DNA of 64,000 bases from Clostridium sp. Ade.TY (GTDB taxonomy: Bacteria > Bacillota > Clostridia > Clostridiales > Clostridiaceae). Below, piece by piece: positions 17,676-26,222 of the stretch (its first letter is position 1; every line of letters begins with the position of its first letter). The notes under the pieces were generated by a model that was not told the DNA's origin, did not search any database, and was given only the letters and a program-made list of their open reading frames with translations. Where the stretch lies: positions 1-64,000 of the forward strand of contig NZ_AVSV01000029.1 in NCBI RefSeq assembly GCF_000498355.1. Reading direction: 5' to 3'. A program made the translations under genes and the position numbers.

Positions 17676-19432
17676 AAACTTAATTGATTCCTATCTTTAA
17701 ATTCTGATTTTTTACCATCATTAAAAAATTCTACTTTCCTTAAATATCCTGTTATTCGTTGATACAAATCTAACTTTTTACCACATATAGGACACTCTTC
17801 AACTTTATCTTCAATATATCCATGCTCTTCACAATATCTATTTAAAGGTGAAATACTAACATATGGAGTTTTATATTTTTGACAAACTGTCTTTATTATA
17901 TGTTTTGCTTTTTCTCCACTTATTGCTCCATCACAATATATATGAACAACAGTTCCACCTGTAAATAATACTTGAAGTTTATTTTGGTGATCAAATAATT
18001 GATTTAAACTTGAAACTTCACTTGGTGGTATATGACATGAGTTTGTATAATATGGATACTCTCTTGACCCTCTAAATATTATGTCATCAAAGTCTTTAGC
18101 ATCTTTTCTAGCTAATCTATAACATGTTGATTCAGCTGGAGTTGCCTCAAAATTATAAAGATTTCCTGTTTCTACTTGAAATTCTAATAATTTTTCTCTT
18201 ATGAAATTACAAACTTTAATTGAAAAATCTAATCCTTCTTCTGTTAATATATTTTTCCCATTAAAGTTTTCACACATTTCATTTAATCCAACTATTCCAA
18301 TTGTACTAAAGTGATTATTAAGTGTTCCAACATATGTTGAAAATGCAGGTAACATATCCTTATTTATTATATTTTCATTTAACCATTCTCTCTTCTTTTC
18401 TAAGCTATCTTTTGCAATAACTAAAATTTTATATAAATTTTCAAAGAAAGCTTCTTCATCATTTTTGTTTTTATATGCAAGTCTTGGTAAATTTATAGTT
18501 ACAACTCCAATACTTCCTGTACTATCTCCACTACCAAAAAGACCTCCATTTCTCTTTCTAAGTTCTCTAAGATCTAAGTTTAATCTACAACACATTGATC
18601 TTACATCACTTTGATCCATGTCTGAATTCATGAAATTTGCAAAATATGGATAACCAAATTTTCCTGTCATTTCAAATAGCATTTTATTATTTTCATTATC
18701 AAAGTCAAAGTCTTTTCCTATATTGTATGTTGGAATTGGATAAGAAAATGGTCTTCCATTATAATCTCCCTCATTCATAAGCTCATAAAAAGCTTTATTT
18801 AACATATTCATTTCTTTTTGACAATCTTTATATTTAAAATCTGCTATATCATCACCAATTAAAGCAAAATCATTTTCTAAATCCTTTGGTGGAAAAAGAT
18901 CAAATGTTATATTTGAAAATGCAGGTTCTGCTCCTGCACGACTATTGCTATTTATACTAAAAATGAAATTTTGTAAATTTTGTTTTACTTCTTTGTAACT
19001 TAAGCTATCAACCTTAATATATGGTGCTAATAATGTATCAAAAGAATTAAATGCAACAGCTCCCATTATTTCATTTTGGTATATTGTAACTAAATTAGCT
19101 ATCTGATTTAAAATAGCATCAAAGTGCTTTGCTGGGCTGCTTGTTGGAATATTTGGTATTCCTTTTACACCCATCATAATTATATTTCTTAATGAATATC
19201 CACAACAATAAAGTGTTAATCCTCCTAAATCATGAATATGCATATCTCCACTTCTATAAGCATCTATTATATTTTTATCCTTATATACTTCATTTAGCCA
19301 ATAATCTTTTGAAACTTCTGCTATTATATGCTTATTAAGGCTTCCAAAACTGTACGGTGAATTCGAATTTTCATTTACCCTCCAGTCCATTTTATCTATA
19401 TAATCATCTACTATTTTTTTGCTAGATAGCAT
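17672..19432 (-). CDS. nrdD: Anaerobic (class III) ribonucleoside-triphosphate reductase
   Basis: This is the oxygen-sensitive enzyme that makes deoxyribonucleotides. Conserved parts are HIHDLGG, CCRLNLDLRELRKR, TGSIGVVTINLPR, TPAESTCYRLA and SCHIPPSE. The C-terminus has the zinc-site cysteines (ECPICGKKL) and the glycyl-radical loop RITGYLR. At 586 residues it lacks the N-terminal ATP-cone found in E. coli NrdD (about 712). The start is the ATG at 19432, after GGATGTGA, which pairs well with the anti-Shine-Dalgarno; an upstream in-frame GTG is less likely. It forms an operon with nrdG. Confidence 0.93.
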   Translation of the reverse strand: MLSSKKIVDDYIDKMDWRVNENSNSPYSFGSLNKHIIAEVSKDYWLNEVYKDKNIIDAYRSGDMHIHDLGGLTLYCCGYSLRNIIMMGVKGIPNIPTSSPAKHFDAILNQIANLVTIYQNEIMGAVAFNSFDTLLAPYIKVDSLSYKEVKQNLQNFIFSINSNSRAGAEPAFSNITFDLFPPKDLENDFALIGDDIADFKYKDCQKEMNMLNKAFYELMNEGDYNGRPFSYPIPTYNIGKDFDFDNENNKMLFEMTGKFGYPYFANFMNSDMDQSDVRSMCCRLNLDLRELRKRNGGLFGSGDSTGSIGVVTINLPRLAYKNKNDEEAFFENLYKILVIAKDSLEKKREWLNENIINKDMLPAFSTYVGTLNNHFSTIGIVGLNEMCENFNGKNILTEEGLDFSIKVCNFIREKLLEFQVETGNLYNFEATPAESTCYRLARKDAKDFDDIIFRGSREYPYYTNSCHIPPSEVSSLNQLFDHQNKLQVLFTGGTVVHIYCDGAISGEKAKHIIKTVCQKYKTPYVSISPLNRYCEEHGYIEDKVEECPICGKKLDLYQRITGYLRKVEFFNDGKKSEFKDRNQLSL

Positions 19433-19633
19433 AGTTTTCACATCCTTTAATTATTACCTCTTTTAACATAATAACATTATACTCCTCATTGATTTATTAT
19501 TATAATATAAATATTTTATATTATTTATAGGCTAATTATTATTTACATTTTTTATATATAAATAATTTAAATTTTTAATATTTTATACACTATAAAAATA
19601 ATTTTTTACTTATTTATACTGTTAAATATATAA

Positions 19634-19662
19634 AAAAAAGGAGTTGTAAAACTCCTTTTTTA
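19634..19662 (-). terminator. Terminator of the CPBP protease gene
   Basis: AAAAAGGAGTT, loop GTAA or TTAC, AACTCCTTTTT, symmetrical and T-rich on the minus strand. Confidence 0.8.
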
Positions 19663-19681
19663 AAGTTAAAATATTATTTTT

Positions 19682-20485
19682 TTAAAATGCTTTTTTTCTA
19701 GATTTTAAAATCAAGATTATAGAAACAGGTAAGAATATAACTAAAAATATAATTCCAAGTATTCCTGTTAGTGCTACTGAAATAGTAGCTAATTTTGAAA
19801 GTGTCATTCCTAGAAAATTAAATACTATATGTACTATTATGCTTCCTATTAATGATTTACTATATAAATACATTAATGCACAAGCAACCCCTAATATAAA
19901 AGTATATATTCCTTGTACTATATTAAAATGCATAATTGAAAAAACTAATGCTTGAATTATAACAGCTATTACAATATTATAATTCTTCTTTAAAAATCCA
20001 AATATAACACCTCTAAAAAATATTTCTTCAAATATAGGTACAAATATTGATATTATTAAAATTCCTATTATTGAATTTTGTGCATGACTCAAATTATTTT
20101 GAACCGCCTTATAACTTGAAAAAATTGGAGCTAATAAAGATATTATAATCATTGAAACCATATATAATCCACAAGCTAACATAATAATATATATACATTT
20201 TTTTATGCTAATCTTATTAAATTCACCTTTATTTATAAGTCCATTTTTATGTCTTGTAAATATTAATAACAATATTATTAGCATTATTAAATCACTAATA
20301 AATATAGATAGGTTCAATCCTAACTTTGTATTTGAAATTAATTGCATTACCTTTCCATAATCAAATGGCAAATTATTTTGTTTCGCCACTATAAATATTT
20401 GCATGCTTTGAACTATCATCTGTATTATTACAAAAATTACAGGTAATCCAATTACTATCCCTAAAGTTTTTAAAGCTTTTTTCAT
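19682..20485 (-). CDS. CPBP family intramembrane metalloprotease
   Basis: The 267-residue membrane protein has about seven or eight hydrophobic segments. It has the CPBP (Abi) motifs FEEIFFRG (glutamates 153-154, Arg158), the histidine in IMHFNIVQG and the later IIVHIVFN. Family members include CAAX-type prenyl proteases and proteins linked to bacteriocin self-immunity. It is a single gene with its own terminator. The substrate is unknown. Confidence 0.85.
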   Translation of the reverse strand: MKKALKTLGIVIGLPVIFVIIQMIVQSMQIFIVAKQNNLPFDYGKVMQLISNTKLGLNLSIFISDLIMLIILLLIFTRHKNGLINKGEFNKISIKKCIYIIMLACGLYMVSMIIISLLAPIFSSYKAVQNNLSHAQNSIIGILIISIFVPIFEEIFFRGVIFGFLKKNYNIVIAVIIQALVFSIMHFNIVQGIYTFILGVACALMYLYSKSLIGSIIVHIVFNFLGMTLSKLATISVALTGILGIIFLVIFLPVSIILILKSRKKAF

Positions 20486-20677
20486 TTTTATCCCCCTTAA
20501 AATATGTCTACACTTTTATATAAATGTATAAATTAATAATATCATTAAACACTTTTTTCAATTTTAAAGTTTTATTTACTATTTTGTAAATTTTTATAAA
20601 ATTTATCTTTTAAATTTATTTAATCAATAAACTTTACTTTGCATATAATGATTATAATCAATGTATAAAGTGATATT

Positions 20678-21247
20678 ATGGAATGTATTATAAAATTAAA
20701 TGATTGCGAAATTTTAGGCTCTGGATGTGAAGGAAGTGTTTACTTGACTCCTGAAGGATATGCTCTTAAAGTTTTTACTAGCATTAAATCTGCTGAAAGT
20801 GAAGCAGAAATACTAAAAAAAACCGAAAGCAGTAGATTTTTCCCAAATCTTCTTCTTAAAGTTAGTAATATAGTAATACGAGACTGTGTTCATGGTGAAA
20901 CTCTTTATGAATATTTAAAAATTAAAGGACTTTCTTTTAAAACATCAACTGAAATAATAGACCTTATTGAAGATTTAAAAAGACTTAAATTCAAACGTAT
21001 AAACATAAGGAATGCTCATATATTTATAGATGATAACGAAAACATAATGGTTATAGACCCAAGAAAATCTTATGATAAATTAACTCCATACCCAAAGGAT
21101 ATAATTAAGGTTTTACTAAAGCTTAACCTATTTGATGATTTTATTAAAAATGTAGTAATTTATAAACCTGAACTTTTATCTTACTGGATAGATGGATACA
21201 ATTATGTAGTAAATATGTATAGACATGTCCTAAGATATAAATGTTAG
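20678..21247 (+). CDS. Protein kinase-like protein (YrzF-like), small
   Basis: The 189-residue protein has a kinase-type N-lobe with glycine loop LGSGCEGSVYL (13-23) and lysine in ALKVF (Lys31). The rest is shortened: the catalytic-loop position reads INIRNAHIFIDD with no HRD, and the metal-binding position reads MVIDPRKSY instead of DFG. It resembles small YrzF-type kinase-like proteins. It may be a reduced kinase or only a nucleotide-binding protein. It stands alone between terminators. Confidence 0.7.
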   Translation: MECIIKLNDCEILGSGCEGSVYLTPEGYALKVFTSIKSAESEAEILKKTESSRFFPNLLLKVSNIVIRDCVHGETLYEYLKIKGLSFKTSTEIIDLIEDLKRLKFKRINIRNAHIFIDDNENIMVIDPRKSYDKLTPYPKDIIKVLLKLNLFDDFIKNVVIYKPELLSYWIDGYNYVVNMYRHVLRYKC

Positions 21248-21256
21248 GACAAAAAA

Positions 21257-21291
21257 ATAGATTATCTTATTTTAAATAAGATAATCTATTT
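21257..21291 (+). terminator. Terminator of the kinase-like gene
   Basis: AATAGATTATCTTATTT, short loop, AAATAAGATAATCTATT, then TTT. Confidence 0.85.
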
Positions 21292-21452
21292 TTATTAATT
21301 TCTCTATATTATCTAATTAATTATTCACTTATATCATCTACTTTCTTTTAAAAATTTCTATATAATCTTTTATTTATAATTTGAATAATCTTTTAATATT
21401 TAATTTATATATTTTCCAAATTTACACTTGAATTATTTTCCTAATAGTATTA

Positions 21453-21484
21453 AAATTTAATTAAGTAATTACTTAATTAAATTT
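21453..21484. promoter_or_regulatory. Perfect 32-bp palindrome before arsR (putative operator)
   Basis: The half-site AAATTTAATTAAGTAA is followed directly by its exact reverse complement. It ends 10 bp before the arsR ATG and would cover the promoter or ribosome binding region. ArsR-family operators are imperfect palindromes of this type, so autoregulation is likely. Confidence 0.7.
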
Positions 21485-21494
21485 AGAGGTACTT

Positions 21495-21893
21495 ATGAAA
21501 AATATAGAAAAAATATTCAAAGCTTTTGGTGATGAAACTAGATTAAAAATTTTAATCTTGCTTTCAAAAAAAAATATTTGTGCTAAAGGTTTAGCTAAAC
21601 ATCTTAATATATCTGAGGCTGCAGTTTCTCAACATATAAAAATTCTTAAAGAAACTAATATTATTGAAGGTGAAAAAATTGGATATTTTGTTCACTACTC
21701 AATTAACGAAGATATTTTAGATGAATTAGTTAATTTTATAAACGCCATTAAAGGCAAAACTTTAGATACTAAAAATTATATTGACCTTCCAATATTTAAA
21801 TGCGAAGGTAAGAAGCATTGCAAAAAAAATTGCAATTCTAATTCGAAAGGAGATATTAATAATGAAAATTTGTATTCCTGTAAAAGAAAATAA
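21495..21893 (+). CDS. ArsR/SmtB family regulator with Cys-rich tail
   Basis: The 132-residue winged-helix repressor has the core FKAFGDETRLKILILLSKKNICAKGLAKHLNISEAAVSQHIKIL at about 8-52. The C-terminal extension contains the cysteines FKCEGKKHCKKNC, which could bind a metal or metalloid. The extended tail runs on into the next gene: the last 32 bp overlap the start of the NifX-like gene in another frame. A perfect 32-bp palindrome precedes the gene. The inducer is unknown. Confidence 0.85.
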   Translation: MKNIEKIFKAFGDETRLKILILLSKKNICAKGLAKHLNISEAAVSQHIKILKETNIIEGEKIGYFVHYSINEDILDELVNFINAIKGKTLDTKNYIDLPIFKCEGKKHCKKNCNSNSKGDINNENLYSCKRK

Positions 21894-22245
21894 AGGTTTT
21901 GAAAGTATTCCTTATAATCACTTTGGTTCAGCACCATTTTTCTTAGTTGTTGATACTGATACAAATGAAATTACAGCTATAAATAATGGTGATTTAAATC
22001 ATGAACACGGTAAATGTCAACCAATAAAAGCAATAGGTGGAGCTGACATTGATGTTGTTTTAGTTCTTGGAATAGGTGCTGGTGCTATAAATAAATTAAA
22101 CAGCTTAGGTAAAAAAGTATTTAAAGCAGAAAATACTTCATTAAAAGAAAATGTTAATTTATTTATGGAAAACAAACTAATTGAATTTAATCCTGCAAAT
22201 TCTTGTGCTGGACACACTTCAGGACATTCTTGTGGTCATAACTAA
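21862..22245 (+). CDS. NifX/NifB-type dinitrogenase iron-molybdenum cofactor family protein
   Basis: The 127-residue protein opens MKICIPVKENKGFES and has the family pattern FGSAPFFLVVDTDTNEI and GGADIDVVLVLGIGAGAINKL. The C-terminus is rich in cysteine and histidine (SCAGHTSGHSCGHN), suggesting metal binding. The ATG at 21862 is set by GAAAGGAG upstream; the gene therefore overlaps arsR by 32 bp. There are no nitrogenase genes nearby. Stand-alone members of this family are thought to carry iron-sulfur or metal clusters. Together with the ArsR gene it looks like a small metal-responsive unit. Confidence 0.85.
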   Translation: MKICIPVKENKGFESIPYNHFGSAPFFLVVDTDTNEITAINNGDLNHEHGKCQPIKAIGGADIDVVLVLGIGAGAINKLNSLGKKVFKAENTSLKENVNLFMENKLIEFNPANSCAGHTSGHSCGHN

Positions 22246-22256
22246 AATTTAAAAAT

Positions 22257-22300
22257 AAAAATATAGCTAATAAGATATTATTCTTATTAGCTATATTTTT
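22257..22300. terminator. Bidirectional terminator (NifX-like gene and YcgQ-like gene)
   Basis: AAAAATATAGCTAATAAG, loop, CTTATTAGCTATATTTTT between converging genes. Confidence 0.85.
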
Positions 22301-22318
22301 ATGTAATTTATATATATT

Positions 22319-23065
22319 TTAATTTGAATATATGTATTTACTTCCTACCTTATCAGTTTTTAAAACTGTCTTTACTTCTATTATAGGCTTATTATCTATT
22401 ACATTTATAGTACCCTCTACACTAACCCAGTCCCCTTCCTTAAAATTTGATAATGATTTGTAATCACATAAAAGTCCTACAATTTGAGTATCAGCAGCAC
22501 AACAAGTCATAAGCTCTCTTCCAATTACAAACTCCCCTTCTTTAAATCCTTTTTCTTTAAAAATAAATCCTTCTGTTGTTATTTTTTTCCCTTTATAACT
22601 ATCTGGATTTATCATTATTTCTTGATACAAACTCATATAATTATCTTCATTTAATATTAAGCTATCATCATCTTTATTATAATTTTCACTTTTTATTTTA
22701 TTTTCTTCTTTTAACTTATATATTTCATTAAAGTTATCTTTTTCATACTTTTTTTCTGCATTTATTTCTTTTTGTACTATTTTATTATCCATATGAACCT
22801 TATAAATTGGATAAGTAAATAATATCAATATTCCGAAAAATGCTATAACTCCACCTTTAATCCACTTTAAACTATCAATTGAAAATGCATTTAAAAATTG
22901 ATTTATACATAAAGCTATAAAAACTATAAATGTAAATAATATATATTTATTCATTCTTGGATTTAAAAATAATATAACTTTATTTGTTACTAATAAGTAA
23001 TATAGTATTAATGCTCCAAATAAAAGTATTAAAAAATCAATAAATTCTTTTCTTTTAAAATTCAT
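22319..23065 (-). CDS. TIGR03943/YcgQ-like permease partner
   Basis: The 248-residue protein has four N-terminal membrane helices (about 10-100). An extracytoplasmic part follows with ALIGN-style motifs MINPDSYKGKKITTEGFIF and FVIGRELMTCCAADTQIVGLLCD, the Cys-Cys pair being characteristic of the YcgQ/TIGR03943 family. It follows the YcgR-like permease by 3 bp, as in many Firmicutes. The pair probably forms a membrane complex for metal or small-molecule transport, but its substrate is not established. Confidence 0.85.
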   Translation of the reverse strand: MNFKRKEFIDFLILLFGALILYYLLVTNKVILFLNPRMNKYILFTFIVFIALCINQFLNAFSIDSLKWIKGGVIAFFGILILFTYPIYKVHMDNKIVQKEINAEKKYEKDNFNEIYKLKEENKIKSENYNKDDDSLILNEDNYMSLYQEIMINPDSYKGKKITTEGFIFKEKGFKEGEFVIGRELMTCCAADTQIVGLLCDYKSLSNFKEGDWVSVEGTINVIDNKPIIEVKTVLKTDKVGSKYIYSN

Positions 23066-23068
23066 AAA

Positions 23069-23992
23069 TTATACTCCTCCTAAAAGATTAAATAAAAGAG
23101 TTGAAATAAATGTTACTGCAATTATATAAATACTTAGCCTAATAACAAATGATTTTTTGAAATTACCAAGTAACATAGCAATATTTTTTATATCTATCAT
23201 AGGTCCTAGAACTAGAAATGCAAGTATTGAACCAGTAGTAAATTTTAACGTAAATGCACTTGCTATAAATGCATCTGCTTCAGAACATACTGAAAGTACT
23301 ATTGCTAATATAATCATTACAACAATTGATAAAAGAATATTAGAACCTAAAAACTCAAAACTTTCTTCTTTAACTGCTACTTTAAATAAACTAGAAATAA
23401 ATGCTCCAAAAGCTAAATATTTAAAAACACTAAAAAGTTCAATCTTTGTATGAGTTAGTAACTCTCTTATTTTTGAAGTTTCTTCTTTATGATTATGTTC
23501 TTCATTATTATGATCATGGTGACAACATGAACAACTACAATTATGTATTTCCTTTGCTTCTTTTAATGGACTTTCCTTATCTTTATAAGAAATATGAATT
23601 AAATATCCAATTACTATAGAATTTATTATTCCAAATAATAATCTCATAAAAAATATAATTGGCTTATTTGTAAAAGCATAATACGTTGACATTATTACTA
23701 TTGGATTAACTATCGGTACAGACAGCATAAAAGTAATTGCTATTGGAAGTGGTACTCCTTTTTTCATAAGTCTTCTTGCAATTGGAATTATGGCACACTC
23801 ACACACTGGGAAAATAATTCCTAAAAATGATGTTGCTATTAATGCTAAAAACATATTTTTTGGTATTATCTTCTTTATAAAATCTTCTGAAACAAACATT
23901 TGTATTAAAGAAGAAATTATAGCTCCTATTAGTATAAATGGAATTGTCTCTAACAATATACTAATAAATATTGTAAAAAACTTGCTTATCAT
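23069..23992 (-). CDS. YcgR/YraQ-like permease (DUF318/UPF0718)
   Basis: The 307-residue membrane protein has about eight helices and two family motifs, FLGIIFPVCECAIIPIARRLMKKGVPLPIAI (about 55-85) and LSVCSEADAFIASAFT (about 235-250). A cytoplasmic loop at about 150-172 is rich in His and Cys (NCSCSCCHHDHNNEEHNH) and could bind metal. It is first in the operon with the YcgQ-like gene. Two Fur-type dyads lie upstream. A zinc or other metal role is likely but inferred. Confidence 0.85.
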   Translation of the reverse strand: MISKFFTIFISILLETIPFILIGAIISSLIQMFVSEDFIKKIIPKNMFLALIATSFLGIIFPVCECAIIPIARRLMKKGVPLPIAITFMLSVPIVNPIVIMSTYYAFTNKPIIFFMRLLFGIINSIVIGYLIHISYKDKESPLKEAKEIHNCSCSCCHHDHNNEEHNHKEETSKIRELLTHTKIELFSVFKYLAFGAFISSLFKVAVKEESFEFLGSNILLSIVVMIILAIVLSVCSEADAFIASAFTLKFTTGSILAFLVLGPMIDIKNIAMLLGNFKKSFVIRLSIYIIAVTFISTLLFNLLGGV

Positions 23993-24098
23993 CTTAAATT
24001 TTCTCTCCCACTATTTTTATTTTTTTAATTATCTTTTAAATAAAAATTTATTTATATAACTACACCTTAAACTTTAACCTCCTTTACAAAAAGTTTTT

Positions 24099-24115
24099 TT
24101 GCAAATCATTTGCAA
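24099..24115. promoter_or_regulatory. Fur-family-type dyad 1 (7-1-7)
   Basis: TTGCAAATCATTTGCAA is a perfect palindrome about a central base, with the 7-1-7 layout of Fur/Zur/PerR sites but different half-sites (TGCAAAT). Confidence 0.6.
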
Positions 24116-24135
24116 CTACAATTATTTTTATCATA

Positions 24136-24154
24136 ATTGCAAACGGTTTGCAAT
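24136..24154. promoter_or_regulatory. Fur-family-type dyad 2 (7-1-7)
   Basis: ATTGCAAACGGTTTGCAAT is a perfect palindrome. Its centre is 38 bp from that of dyad 1. It lies between the divergent permease operon and the 48-residue gene, so it may act on both. Confidence 0.6.
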
Positions 24155-24237
24155 TACATTTTTATTAAGATGTGTATATCTAATATTCAATTTAGGAAAA
24201 CTAAATATGAAATTTCTTTATTTAGGAGGTTATAATT

Positions 24238-24384
24238 ATGACTATAAAAGAAAAGGCTTCACATGAAAAAGCAAAACAAATGCTTATTGCTGGTGAATCA
24301 TATGATGATATAATAGCTGAAACTAATTTAAGATTAAAAGATATAAAAAGAATCGAAAAAAATGAAATATCTTCTAAATTCTAA
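24238..24384 (+). CDS. Small HTH-like protein (48 aa)
   Basis: A 48-codon frame begins MTIKEKASHEKAKQMLIAGE and continues with SYDDIIAETNLRLKDIKRIEK, which reads as a helix-turn-helix (a GESYDDIIAETN turn, then LRLKDIKRI). The ribosome binding site TTTAGGAGG is strong. A terminator follows at once. It is divergent from the permease operon with two dyads between. It is a candidate tiny DNA-binding protein. Similar short frames accompany other clostridial genes, but no named family is claimed. Confidence 0.65.
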   Translation: MTIKEKASHEKAKQMLIAGESYDDIIAETNLRLKDIKRIEKNEISSKF

Positions 24385-24385
24385 A

Positions 24386-24425
24386 AAAACTATCTCAACT
24401 ATATAATATTAGTTGAGATAGTTTT
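24386..24425. terminator. Bidirectional terminator after the 48-aa gene
   Basis: AAAACTATCTCAACTA, loop, TAGTTGAGATAGTTTTT. It serves both this gene and the GH13 gene ending at 24437. Confidence 0.85.
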
Positions 24426-24436
24426 TAATTTTTATT

Positions 24437-25990
24437 TTATTTAGTTAATATTAAAACTTCTTCACCTTTTATCTGAATATCTTTTGTTATATGTTCTGAT
24501 TTTGTATCTCTTTTATTAGATAAAGTAACTTTATAATTTCCAATTGGTAATTTTATATTAGCTGGATTTTCACTACTATTTACTATAACATATGAAACTT
24601 CATTCTTTGCTTTTCTTTTCATAACCATTACAGATTTATTGTTAGAATTTTTATAGGATACCGTTCCAGTTTTTAAAGAGATATTTTCTTCTCTAGCATT
24701 TAATAACTTTTTATAAAATTCATATATAGATTTATTTTTTTCTAAATCATTTGGTGAAATTTTTTTATCTATCAATTTACTTTTATCATAAATAATAATA
24801 TCTTCACATAAACCTTTATTAGTAAATTCAAGTAATTCTCCACCATTTTTACTTTCAACTACTCCTTCACCTAAAAGTCCTATCTCTTCCCCATAATATA
24901 TAACTGGATTACCTGGCAAAGTTAAATATATAGCTCCAGCCATTTTCATTTTTTCTTCTGAATTTCCTAATTTATTTATAAATCTATCTTCATAGTTATT
25001 ATTTAAAACTGGTGATATTTTAAAATTTTTATTATTTAATTTATTTAGCTCATTATAATGAATTTCTAAAGTTTTTGATAACCTATCTATATTTTCCGTT
25101 AACAAACCATCTTTAATAAAATCACTAAGGTTTACATATAAAAAATTATCTAAAACATCCGTATAATTTTTCATATAAACTTGTCCTTCACGAACATCAC
25201 CCATTATTATAAAATCATTCTTTAAGTCCTTACAGTAACTTGAAAATTCTTCTATAAATTTAGTGTTTTCTTCATAATAATTAAAATACCATTTAACTCC
25301 TTCTAACTTAAATCCATCAATCCCTTTATCAATATAAAATTTTGCTATATCTTTTATTTCATTTTTTACATCTTCATTAGTTAAATTTATATCTGGCATA
25401 CACTCTGACCAAGTAGCATAATATTTATCCTTTTCATTTAATTCTCTCCAAGCAAACTTTATTGAAGGTGATACTATACTTTGATTAAAATCCTTAAGTT
25501 TCTCTTCATTATCTTTCCATATATAATAATCTCTATATTTATTTTTTTCATCTTTTTTAGCCTCTTCAAACCATTTATGTTTATCTGAAGTATTATTTAA
25601 AACTAAACTAAGATTAACCTTTATATCTCTTTTTTTTGCCTCTTTTATTAAATTTTCAAAATCATCAATGGTGCCATATTCTTCTTTTATTTCCTTATGC
25701 TCTGTAATATCATAACCATAATAACTATTTGACTTTTGTATAGGCAAAAGAATTATTCCTCCAACACCTAAATCTTTTAAATAATCTAAATTATTAATTA
25801 CACCATTAATATCTCCAATTCCATCTCCATTACTATCACTAAATTCTCTAACAAAAATTTCATAATAAACTCTTCCGTCCCTACCATTTAGAATGTTATT
25901 TTTTACAGTAAAATAATAAATAATTAATCCACTTAAACTTGCGCCAAAAATTAATCCAGCTATAACTTTACTATATTTATTTTTCAACAT
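24437..25990 (-). CDS. Membrane-anchored GH13-like protein lacking catalytic residues
   Basis: The 517-residue protein has an N-terminal membrane anchor (about 8-28) and a GH13 fold, clearly paralogous to the next gene (same NGDGIGDINGV calcium-loop, YRDYYIW, KFYID-GIDGF). All catalytic positions differ: nucleophile Asp is Glu (GFKLEGVKW, about 230), acid/base Glu is Asp (IIMGDVREG, about 265), the HD pair is Asn-Tyr (LNNNYEDR, about 332), and the NH of motif I is NN (LVLNNTS). It is probably inactive and may bind sugar or partner the paralogue. The frame is intact over its full length. The start is the ATG at 25990 after GGGGGG. Confidence 0.85.
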   Translation of the reverse strand: MLKNKYSKVIAGLIFGASLSGLIIYYFTVKNNILNGRDGRVYYEIFVREFSDSNGDGIGDINGVINNLDYLKDLGVGGIILLPIQKSNSYYGYDITEHKEIKEEYGTIDDFENLIKEAKKRDIKVNLSLVLNNTSDKHKWFEEAKKDEKNKYRDYYIWKDNEEKLKDFNQSIVSPSIKFAWRELNEKDKYYATWSECMPDINLTNEDVKNEIKDIAKFYIDKGIDGFKLEGVKWYFNYYEENTKFIEEFSSYCKDLKNDFIIMGDVREGQVYMKNYTDVLDNFLYVNLSDFIKDGLLTENIDRLSKTLEIHYNELNKLNNKNFKISPVLNNNYEDRFINKLGNSEEKMKMAGAIYLTLPGNPVIYYGEEIGLLGEGVVESKNGGELLEFTNKGLCEDIIIYDKSKLIDKKISPNDLEKNKSIYEFYKKLLNAREENISLKTGTVSYKNSNNKSVMVMKRKAKNEVSYVIVNSSENPANIKLPIGNYKVTLSNKRDTKSEHITKDIQIKGEEVLILTK

Positions 25991-26177
25991 TCTTCCCCCC
26001 ATTTTATTAATTTATTAATTAAAATTAAATTTTTTTCATTATTATCTCAAATTATACAGTATATTGTTATTTATACAACACATTCCCTAATACAAAATAC
26101 TACATTTTTTTACTTTGACTCAATTAATTGGTAATGTAACCCTTTTATTTCTTTACATATCTTTTGAAATAAAAAAA

Positions 26178-26215
26178 AAGCACCTATTTTTATAATTTAA
26201 TAAAAATAAGCACTT
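26178..26215 (-). terminator. Terminator of the GH13 lipoprotein gene
   Basis: On the minus strand AAGTGCTTATTTTTA, loop, TAAAAATAGGTGCTT with G-U pairs, then a long T-run. The two GH13 genes are therefore probably separate units. Confidence 0.75.
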
Positions 26216-26222
26216 TAAAATA

